Assembly (NCBI GenBank): GCA_025935445.1 | Contig: JAICVG010000119.1 | Location: 1-5,232, forward strand | Length of the DNA: 5,232 nucleotides | Direction: 5' to 3' | From: Nitrososphaera sp. | GTDB taxonomy: Archaea; Thermoproteota; Nitrososphaeria; Nitrososphaerales; Nitrososphaeraceae | Shown here: in pieces, positions 1 through 5,232 of the stretch | Numbering within the stretch: position 1 is the first letter of the stretch | Layout: each line of letters opens with the position of its first letter | The notes under the pieces: model-generated | What the model was told of the DNA's origin: nothing | The model's database searches: none | The model's input: only the letters and a program-made list of their open reading frames with translations | Program-made: the position numbers and the translations under genes

Positions 1-1
1 A

Positions 2-1159
2 AACAAGTATATCATTTTGGACCAGACTGCCTTTTATCCAAGGGGCGGAGGACAGGAGCCAGATACTGGACAAATTGAGGATATCAAGGTTGTAGAAGTT
101 ACAAAGCAGGCCGATGTGGTAGTGCACAAGATTGAAGGAGGAGGAGGTAGGATACCTGCAAAGGAACAAACGGTACATGGAACAGTAAATGCCAGACGGC
201 GCGATCTTATTACCAAGCACCATACAGCAACCCATGTCCTCAACTCTTCTTCTAGAAATGCGCTTGGCTCCTGGGTGTGGCAGAACTCTGCATTCAAGGA
301 AGAAGGTTACGGCAGGCTCGATATCACTCACCATTCCGCACTTACAAGAGAAGAAGTAAAAAAGATCGAACGTATGGCAAACTGGGTAATCCGAGAAAAT
401 CAGCCAGTCATAATCAAGACCTATGATCGTGGAGATGCCGAGCAGCAGTTCTCTTTTCGCATCTATCAGGGCGGTGTCGTTCCTACAAGCAACGTTAGAA
501 TAGTCAATATCAATGGATGGGATATTGAAGCCTGTGGTGGAACGCACGTAAAAACGACAGGTGAAATCGGGCTAGTCAAGATAGTTAAATCCGAGCGAAT
601 CCAAGACGGCGTCGTCAGGCTAGAGTTTGTCGCCGGCGAGGCGGCTGTCAGCTATATGCAACAGCTAGATAGCCAACTTGCATCCATAGCACAGATGCTA
701 GGCTCAAGCAGAGAAAAAGTTATCCAGTCCTTTGACAAGGCTATGCAAGATGCAGAAGCTGCAAAGAAAAAGCTACGAGCTATGCTAAGGGTCGTCTCAG
801 GGCCCATCGCAAAGAGCATTTCAGAGCAAGCCAAAAGGCTTGATTCGGGCATACACTTGTATACCACATATGACGAAGAGCTAGATGACGAGTACCATAT
901 TGCTATTGGAGAAAAGGCAATCGAGCTTGATAAACACTTAGTTTATCTTGCCCTTCTTTCAAAGGGTCAAGGCATTAGAGTTATAGTATTTGCGGGGGAA
1001 GCTGCATGCAAGAAGGTGAAAGCCGGCGCAATTGCAAAGCAGGTATCCGGCAAGCTAGGTGGGTCCGGTGGTGGGGACAATCGCTTTGGGCAGGGCGGAG
1101 GCAAATCAAAAGACATGATAAAGGAAGCGCTGCTATTAGCTGAAGAGGTAGCAAGGTAA
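2..1159 (+). CDS. alaS: Alanyl-tRNA synthetase, C-terminal part (5' truncated by window edge)
   Basis: This is the editing and C-terminal part of alanyl-tRNA synthetase, a cytoplasmic enzyme that attaches alanine to tRNA-Ala and hydrolyses mischarged Ser- or Gly-tRNA-Ala. The frame is open from nt 2 and 385 residues are visible. Archaeal AlaRS is usually around 900 residues, so the class II catalytic and tRNA-recognition domains lie upstream. A TTG at nt 17 is internal (Leu of LDQTAFYPRGGGQ, the conserved opening of the editing domain), not a start. Zinc ligands of the editing site are visible: HTATH (nt 221-235, visible residues 74-78) and CGGTH (nt 533-547, residues 178-182). A helical, Lys/Glu/Gln-rich stretch follows (about residues 215-285), then a DHHA1 domain whose glycine-rich signature begins at GGSGGG (from nt 1058). 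The gene stops with TAA 2 nt before leuS, which indicates an operon. A free-standing AlaX editing protein is unlikely, because the frame runs off the edge and a full DHHA1 tail is present. No defect is seen. Confidence 0.96.
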   Translation, partial: NKYIILDQTAFYPRGGGQEPDTGQIEDIKVVEVTKQADVVVHKIEGGGGRIPAKEQTVHGTVNARRRDLITKHHTATHVLNSSSRNALGSWVWQNSAFKEEGYGRLDITHHSALTREEVKKIERMANWVIRENQPVIIKTYDRGDAEQQFSFRIYQGGVVPTSNVRIVNINGWDIEACGGTHVKTTGEIGLVKIVKSERIQDGVVRLEFVAGEAAVSYMQQLDSQLASIAQMLGSSREKVIQSFDKAMQDAEAAKKKLRAMLRVVSGPIAKSISEQAKRLDSGIHLYTTYDEELDDEYHIAIGEKAIELDKHLVYLALLSKGQGIRVIVFAGEAACKKVKAGAIAKQVSGKLGGSGGGDNRFGQGGGKSKDMIKEALLLAEEVAR

Positions 1160-1161
1160 CT
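1145..1161 (+). promoter_or_regulatory. Putative ribosome binding site of leuS inside the alaS 3' end
   Basis: GAGGT at 1145-1149 lies 12 nt before the leuS GTG, and a second weaker AAGGT at 1153-1157 lies 4 nt before it. Neither has ideal spacing. With the 2-nt gap between the alaS stop and the leuS start, reinitiation or translational coupling by ribosomes finishing alaS is the likely initiation route. An in-frame TGA at 1141-1143 prevents any start further upstream, so the GTG at 1162 is the earliest possible start in this frame. Confidence 0.45.
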
Positions 1162-4100
1162 GTGAGTGCCCGTATAGACTGGAATTCGATAGAGAGCAAG
1201 TGGATCGAGAGGTGGGAGAAGCAAAGGATCTTTGAGTCAGACCCCGACAGCAGCAAAGAAAAATACTTTGTGACAGTCGCCTACCCTTATCCAAACTCGC
1301 CCCAACATATTGGCCACGGTCGGACGTACACGCTTGCTGACACACATGCTCGCTATATGAGGATGAAGGACTACAACGTGCTTTTCCCTATGGGCTTCCA
1401 CTACACCGGCACCCCAATCCTTGGCATGTCGCGAAGAGTTGCAGCCAATGACGCTGAGCTGATGGAAACGTTTCGCACGATTTACAAGCTATCTGACGAT
1501 GTCATAGCAACATTTGTCGAGCCAGTCAAGATAGCAAGCTACTTCCACCACGAAATCAAGAGAGGTATGAAGGAGATGGGTTACTCTATTGACTGGAGGC
1601 GCGAATTTACCACCATTGACAGGATATATTCAAAGTTCATCTCGTGGCAGTTTAGGACTCTTCAAAAAAAAGGATTGATAGTGCAGGGTTCCCACCCAGT
1701 TGGATGGTGTCCACGTGACCAGAACCCTGTTAGCCAGCACGATACGATAGGGGACGTAGAGCCAGATTTCAATGAATACACTGTAATCAAGTTTAAGTTT
1801 GGTCGTGGTGATGGCGGCGGCGATCTTGTTATCTTGCCAGCCGCAACGCTCAGGCCAGAGACACTCTTCGGAGTGACTAACATATGGGTCAACTCCGACG
1901 TTGACTATGTGCAGGCTCAAGTTGATGGCCAAAAGTGGATAATCAGCAAGGAAGCAGCAAGAAAGCTAGAGTTTCTTAACCACAAGGTCGAGATCATAAA
2001 AACAGTCAAGGGTAGCGAAATGATAGGATGGAATGCTACCAACCCTCTCAATAACACTTCTGTCCCGATATATCCTGCGACTTTTGTTGAAGCCGATAGC
2101 GGTACCGGAATTGTAATGTCAGTGCCAGCACACGCACCATATGACTACCAGGCCCTTGAAGCTCTAAAATCAGACAAAAAACTTCAACGAATATTTCATA
2201 TTTCAGTTGACGATGACAACGTTCGCCCGATCAAAATAATCGAGTCTGAAGCGTATGTTAGTGGCATACCAGCTGCTGAAGCAATCAAGCAGGCCGTTGA
2301 TTTTAGCCAGAATAATAATAATAATAATAATAATGACGACGATAAGCGACTGGAGAAAGCGACAAGCAATCTTTACTCCCATGAATTCTACAAAGGTACA
2401 ATGATGCAAAATACCGGCAGGTTTGCGGGCATGGCAGTTGTTGCAGCAAAGAACGAGATCAAGCAGGATCTCTTGCAGTCAGGTTGGGCAGAAACAACAT
2501 ATGAGCTTGTCAACAAGCCAGTAAAGTGCAGGTGTGGAGCTGAATGTGTGGTCAAATTGCTGAGCGACCAGTGGTTCCTAAACTACAAGGACAGAGAATG
2601 GAAGGAACTGGCACACAGATGCCTAAACAATATGGATATCTTGCCTCAGGACATCAGGCAGGAATTTGATTATGTGATTGACTGGTTGCGCGAGCGGGCC
2701 TGCGCAAGAAAATCAGGTCTTGGAACAAAATTGCCTTGGGATAAGGAGTGGATAATTGAGAGCCTATCAGATTCGGTCATTTACATGGCGTACTATGTTA
2801 TTGCAAAATATGTCAACAGCAAAGCTATAAGCGATGACAACGACAACATCAGTGATGCATTCTTTGACTATGTCCTGCTTGGAGATGGTAGCGCAGATCA
2901 AGTTACCAAAGAATGCAACTTGTCTGCACACACCGTAGAACAGATAAGAAACGAATTCACCTATTTTTATCCTGTAGACTCCCGCCACTCAGGGCGCGAC
3001 CTTGTCCCAAATCACCTCACGTTCTTTATCTTCAACCACGTAGCTATTTTTGATAAGAAAAACTGGCCACGGCAAATAGTGGTCAACGGCTCAGTTCTGA
3101 TGGAGGGCAAGAAGATGAGCAAGTCGCTTGGCAATATCATTCCTCTTCGAGACGCGATCAGACAATATGGAGCAGACACAATTAGGCTTGCAATACTAGT
3201 CTCGGCTGAAATACTTCAAGACGCCGACTTTTCCTTTGATACTGTTCGAGGAATTAGGTTGAAACTTCTTGGCATTTTTGAAATGGCTGAAAAGTGCAGG
3301 AGCAGGCCCCATCAAGCGACTGGGCAAGATCAGGATCATGATCAGCAGCAGCAGCAACAACAACAAGGGCTGTTGATGCTGGAAGATAAATGGCTTGTCA
3401 GCCGGCTCCACCGCACGATAGCAGAGACATCAGCATCAATGGATAGATTAAGGATAAGAGAAGCGATATACTATACTCTATATTCACTTGACCGAGACTT
3501 GCAATGGTATCTGAAACGGGCTGCTGCTAGGAAACGCGAAAATATAACTGGAATGCTTACTGAGTTTATCAACCTTCAAGTCAGAATGCTTGCGCCATTT
3601 GCGCCATTTACAGCAGAGGAAGTGTGGGAACTCATGGGTAACAGGCAATCAATAACCACAGCAGGATGGCCCGTGGTGAAGAAAGAAAAGATAGACATAT
3701 TAGCAGAAGAATCTGAGTTTCTCATCTCTAGCCTGCTTGAAGATGTCCAAAACATAGTCAGGGTCACCAAGATAACACCTAGTAAGATTGTAATCTATGT
3801 TTCAGCTGCCTGGAAGGTACAAGTGTACAATGCAATACTTGCAAACATACTGGAAGGCAAGATCAACTTTGGCCAAATAATGAAACAGCTGATCGCAAAC
3901 CCGGAAACTGCAAAAGCCAAGAATGACCCTAAGATGGTGCAAAAAATGATAGAAGACATTCTGTCGGCGCCTCTTGAGGCAAGGAACCGGCGGCTCAAGC
4001 TGATAGGGTTTAATGAGGTAACCACAATACAGGATGCTCAGTCATTACTGTCAGATGAGATCAACAAAGCAGAGATAATCGTCTATTCCGAAGAAGACCC

Positions 4101-4170
4101 CACAAAATATGACCCAAAATCAAGGGCAAAGTCTGCAAGGCCTTTTAAACCTGCCATTTACATTCAATGA
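1162..4170 (+). CDS. leuS: Leucyl-tRNA synthetase, archaeal/eukaryal type, complete
   Basis: This class Ia synthetase charges tRNA-Leu with leucine in the cytoplasm and edits mischarged tRNA. The start is GTG: an in-frame TGA at 1141 excludes earlier starts, and the N-terminus (ARIDWNSIESKWIERWEKQ) is typical of archaeal LeuRS. The Rossmann fold opens with YPYPNSPQ and HIGH at residues 49-52. The CP1 editing domain follows, with TLRPETLF at 229-236 and GTGIVMSVPAHAPYD ending in the conserved Asp328. Next come a cysteine cluster CRCGAEC (456-462) before the conserved SDQWFLNY, the archaeal YPVDSRHSGRDL (603-614), KMSKS at 651-655, and an anticodon-binding helical domain with LAPFAPFTAEEVW (810-822). 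The C-terminal domain, which in archaeal LeuRS contacts the tRNA-Leu long variable arm, ends in a typical KPAIYIQ. At 1002 residues it is somewhat longer than the usual roughly 950. Part of the excess is an Asn8-Asp3 run (384-394) and a Gln8 run (728-735). All catalytic and editing signatures are intact, so the gene should be functional. It follows alaS in the same operon. Confidence 0.98.
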   Translation: MSARIDWNSIESKWIERWEKQRIFESDPDSSKEKYFVTVAYPYPNSPQHIGHGRTYTLADTHARYMRMKDYNVLFPMGFHYTGTPILGMSRRVAANDAELMETFRTIYKLSDDVIATFVEPVKIASYFHHEIKRGMKEMGYSIDWRREFTTIDRIYSKFISWQFRTLQKKGLIVQGSHPVGWCPRDQNPVSQHDTIGDVEPDFNEYTVIKFKFGRGDGGGDLVILPAATLRPETLFGVTNIWVNSDVDYVQAQVDGQKWIISKEAARKLEFLNHKVEIIKTVKGSEMIGWNATNPLNNTSVPIYPATFVEADSGTGIVMSVPAHAPYDYQALEALKSDKKLQRIFHISVDDDNVRPIKIIESEAYVSGIPAAEAIKQAVDFSQNNNNNNNNDDDKRLEKATSNLYSHEFYKGTMMQNTGRFAGMAVVAAKNEIKQDLLQSGWAETTYELVNKPVKCRCGAECVVKLLSDQWFLNYKDREWKELAHRCLNNMDILPQDIRQEFDYVIDWLRERACARKSGLGTKLPWDKEWIIESLSDSVIYMAYYVIAKYVNSKAISDDNDNISDAFFDYVLLGDGSADQVTKECNLSAHTVEQIRNEFTYFYPVDSRHSGRDLVPNHLTFFIFNHVAIFDKKNWPRQIVVNGSVLMEGKKMSKSLGNIIPLRDAIRQYGADTIRLAILVSAEILQDADFSFDTVRGIRLKLLGIFEMAEKCRSRPHQATGQDQDHDQQQQQQQQGLLMLEDKWLVSRLHRTIAETSASMDRLRIREAIYYTLYSLDRDLQWYLKRAAARKRENITGMLTEFINLQVRMLAPFAPFTAEEVWELMGNRQSITTAGWPVVKKEKIDILAEESEFLISSLLEDVQNIVRVTKITPSKIVIYVSAAWKVQVYNAILANILEGKINFGQIMKQLIANPETAKAKNDPKMVQKMIEDILSAPLEARNRRLKLIGFNEVTTIQDAQSLLSDEINKAEIIVYSEEDPTKYDPKSRAKSARPFKPAIYIQ
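2311..2334 (+). repeat. Pure (AAT)8 microsatellite encoding Asn8 in LeuRS
   Basis: Eight uninterrupted AAT codons encode residues 384-391 of LeuRS, followed by GAC GAC GAT (Asp3) and a lysine. The tract sits late in the CP1 editing domain, between the VSGIPAAEAIKQAVDFSQ and KRLEKATSNLYSHEF segments, where archaeal LeuRS has a surface linker. Use of only AAT, with no AAC, points to recent replication slippage. Because the unit is a codon, length changes would keep the frame, so this would tune a loop length rather than switch the gene on or off. Confidence 0.93.
3343..3366 (+). repeat. Gln8-coding (CAG)4(CAA)4 tract in LeuRS
   Basis: Four CAG then four CAA codons encode residues 728-735 of LeuRS, preceded by a polar Gln/Asp/His stretch (QDQDHD). 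The tract falls after KMSKS and before EDKWLVSRLHRTI, the start of the anticodon-binding helices, so it looks like an insertion in an exposed linker. The two blocks of synonymous codons suggest expansion by slippage from an older mixed seed. Domains on both sides are intact. Confidence 0.92.
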
Positions 4171-4203
4171 TTTCTCTATTTATTATTTAGTGCACATCGT
4201 CCC

Positions 4204-4211
4204 TTTTTTTT
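4204..4211 (+). terminator. T-run terminator downstream of leuS
   Basis: A run of eight T starts 34 nt after the leuS TGA, inside a T-rich context (TTTATTATTTAG upstream, TAATT downstream). Archaeal RNA polymerase terminates at oligo-T tracts without needing a hairpin, and no hairpin is seen just upstream. It is the natural end for the alaS-leuS transcript. Confidence 0.6.
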
Positions 4212-4375
4212 AATTACATCTGGTCTGCAGAAGTGGCTTTGAATCTCTCATGCACTGCCCGAAATATAGTAGGAACATATTGGAAAAAAACTATTGAAGA
4301 TTCTTGTCCTTGGTACCATCAATTTTATTACTCTAATACAGGAGCGATGTTATCATTATCACAATACTAACAATA

Positions 4376-4397
4376 AAACTGTAAGCAAACTGTAAGC
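4376..4397. repeat. Two tandem copies of an 11-bp unit
   Basis: The unit AAACTGTAAGC occurs twice head to tail without mismatch (4376-4386 and 4387-4397), followed by a further AAA that begins a partial third copy. An 11-bp period would place the copies on the same face of the helix, which would suit paired protein contacts. It may equally be a chance slippage duplication in AT-rich DNA. Confidence 0.8.
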
Positions 4398-4436
4398 AAA
4401 AACAGAAACTCATTTATCACTCTCAAATTGCAAAAT

Positions 4437-4473
4437 AAGGAGGCAAGGAATGTCTAAGATGTCCAACATCTAG
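4437..4473 (+). other. Strong Shine-Dalgarno-like site with a 7-codon mini-ORF and dyad
   Basis: AAGGAGG at 4437-4443 is followed, after 6 nt, by an ATG at 4450. That frame reads only MSKMSNI before TAG at 4471-4473. The end of the mini-ORF overlaps a small dyad, AGATGT-cca-ACATCT (4457-4471), with 6-bp arms. The spacing is what a real initiation site would have, but the peptide is very short. It could be a leader peptide, the decayed start of a lost gene, or coincidence. No protein gene follows closely that it could regulate. Confidence 0.3.
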
Positions 4474-5131
4474 CTTCCAAGCATTATTGTGTGCCAAAAT
4501 TGACTGATTAATATTAAAAACAGGCAACTCGAAAATCCACTCGGCAGTATATGTCAGTTTATGACAGTATTTTTGCTTATCAATAAACGTAAACAAAATC
4601 TCGGCTATTGAATTCCAAAGTGTAAACAGTCTAAAATATCAAAAATATAGTAGTCCTGCATCATTGACCTTTAAGATCATCTTACTCCATAGAAAAGAGA
4701 TAATCTAGTTAATAGACTAATGTTTCATCTTATTTTCGTGGCATTATGGTTGAATATTTGTAACTCAAAGCAAAAGGTCTAAAAGCAATGGTTGCCTAAT
4801 AACAACCTAGGGTCCAGGAAAGACAATTTATGGCCAGATAATATTGGAAAATTTTCGATATATGGTTCTGTTGACCTACTATGGAAGCAGTGCATGCGAT
4901 ATCGACTTTTTCATGTATGTACGGATGGACCATCAAAATCCTCATTGTTACTTCGAAAACTATGGTTTATAGTTATTGTAGCTAGACTGCTATATTGACT
5001 GTTAAAACATCTATCCATATACCTCTACAGATAGTCAGATTCCTTAAACACTTTCTAGTACTATAGAACAAAGTCCAATACAAATAAGAATTCTCTAAAA
5101 GCTTAACATATCAAGAGTGTGTTTGAATCGG

Positions 5132-5167
5132 CATGTGAGCCTCTAAGCTCATTTAGTGGCTCACGTG
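5132..5167. other. Hairpin 1 of a GC-rich structured island
   Basis: This is an inverted repeat with arms CATGTGAGCC (5132-5141) and GGCTCACGTG (5158-5167). It gives 10 pairs, one of them a T-G wobble. After one T-T mismatch, CTAA (5143-5146) pairs with TTAG (5153-5156), leaving a 6-nt loop GCTCAT. There is no T-run after it, so it is not a classical terminator on the + strand. It lies 8 nt before a second strong hairpin, and together they suggest a structured RNA or DNA element. Confidence 0.7.
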
Positions 5168-5175
5168 ATCGCATC

Positions 5176-5211
5176 CTCGCCAGCTGATCCCAATTGAGAC
5201 CAGCTGGCGGG
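5176..5211. other. Hairpin 2 of the GC-rich island, followed by a short T-rich stretch
   Basis: Perfect 9-bp arms CGCCAGCTG (5178-5186) and CAGCTGGCG (5201-5209) are extended outward by a T-G and a C-G pair (5177/5210, 5176/5211). The 14-nt apical region can add TC/GA pairs (5188-5189 with 5198-5199). TTTTGTT follows at 5212-5218, so on the + strand it resembles a hairpin-plus-T terminator, though archaea do not need a hairpin for termination. No + strand gene is seen just upstream for it to terminate. Confidence 0.7.
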
Positions 5212-5232
5212 TTTTGTTACCGGTTCGAGACT

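Larger units (their letters stand above)
4171..5131. other. AT-rich intergenic region without a convincing gene
   Basis: This roughly 960-nt stretch is much richer in A+T than the two genes (for example, 5041-5100 has 16 G+C in 60). Stops are frequent in all frames. The longest open stretch, 68 codons from a TTG at 4792, has no ribosome binding site that I see, no recognisable domain and no compositional sign of coding. I find no transposase remnant, no CRISPR-like spaced repeats and no tRNA. The items listed separately (T-run, 11-bp tandem repeat, mini-ORF with Shine-Dalgarno) are the only structure I can support here. Confidence 0.7.
5132..5232 (+). ncRNA. Possible structured RNA, 3' end beyond the window (tentative)
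   Basis: G+C rises to 45 of 80 in 5131-5210, against 16 of 60 in 5041-5100. In AT-rich archaeal spacers such islands often mark structured RNAs. The island holds two consecutive strong hairpins and then GGTTCGAGACT at the window end, which matches a tRNA T-arm core. A weak AT-rich TATA-like stretch (CTTAACATAT, 5102-5111) lies about 21-30 nt before the first hairpin. I could not fit a tRNA cloverleaf and do not recognise RNase P, SRP or 5S RNA. Strand and function are uncertain. Confidence 0.25.

Noticed and set aside
17..19. TTG as a genuine start of a free-standing AlaX-like editing protein
   Set aside because: The frame continues upstream to the window edge (NKYII before LDQTAFYP), and the protein has the full DHHA1 tail expected of AlaRS. 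The Leu is part of the conserved editing-domain opening.
34..297. Minus-strand open frames over alaS and leuS (for example 34-297, 967-1256, 1630-1932)
   Set aside because: They lie antisense to clearly conserved synthetase coding sequence and show no domains, so they are shadows of the real genes.
4262..4653. AAATATAGTAG occurring at 4262-4272 and 4643-4653
   Set aside because: An 11-bp match made almost only of A and T in an AT-rich spacer is compatible with chance. There is no third copy and no regular spacing, so it is not a CRISPR or repeat array.
4640..4680. Box C/D sRNA on the minus strand (ATGATGC resembling a C box)
   Set aside because: The C box is imperfect and I see no properly placed CTGA D box or terminal stem.
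4792..4998. 68-codon open frame on the + strand starting at TTG
   Set aside because: No ribosome binding site, a weak start codon, no recognisable domain, and AT-rich composition like the rest of the spacer. An open stretch of this length is expected by chance.
5171..5232. A complete tRNA ending at the window edge with T-arm GGTTCGAGACT
   Set aside because: Counting back from the T-arm gives no T33-bearing anticodon loop, no D-arm with A14 and G18-G19, and no paired anticodon stem. Trying variable loops of 4 or 5 nt and a canonical 37/38 intron position did not help.

Overview
This window looks archaeal. It holds the 3' part of an alanyl-tRNA synthetase gene (alaS), then a complete leucyl-tRNA synthetase gene (leuS) of the archaeal/eukaryal type, then about 1.06 kb with no convincing protein gene. 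The archaeal call rests on the LeuRS architecture: the CP1 editing domain follows the archaeal pattern, the segment before KMSKS has the archaeal YPVDSRHSGRDL...NHLTFFIFNH form, and the C-terminus ends in ...YDPKSRAKSARPFKPAIYIQ. The AlaRS editing and DHHA1 domains also read as archaeal. Overall style (moderate GC in genes, many AGA/AGG Arg and ATA Ile codons, GTG start, AT-rich spacer) suggests a member of the Nitrososphaerota (Thaumarchaeota), possibly a soil Nitrososphaera-like lineage. That lineage assignment is inference from memory and was not tested by a search.

Layout: nt 2-1159 (+) encodes the last 385 residues of AlaRS, covering the editing domain with its HxxxH and CxxxH zinc ligands and the C-terminal DHHA1 domain. 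The catalytic half lies upstream of the window. Only 2 nt separate its stop from the GTG start of leuS (nt 1162-4170, 1002 residues), so the two genes are almost certainly cotranscribed and probably translationally coupled. LeuRS keeps HIGH, KMSKS, the CP1 threonine-rich TLRPET motif and the conserved CP1 Asp. It also carries two homopolymer tracts, Asn8 (pure AAT repeat) and Gln8, which are unusual in a housekeeping synthetase. A T8 run 34 nt after the leuS stop is a likely archaeal terminator.

Nt 4171-5232 is AT-rich. It holds a short 11-bp tandem repeat, a strong Shine-Dalgarno-like sequence ahead of a 7-codon mini-ORF that ends in a small dyad, and near the right edge a GC-rich island with two consecutive strong hairpins (5132-5167 and 5176-5211). 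A T-arm-like GGTTCGAGACT is cut by the window end. The island is the best candidate for something undescribed: a structured RNA, a terminator pair, or an element boundary.

Together the two proteins charge and proofread tRNA-Ala and tRNA-Leu. No defence, mobile or secondary-metabolism system is visible.
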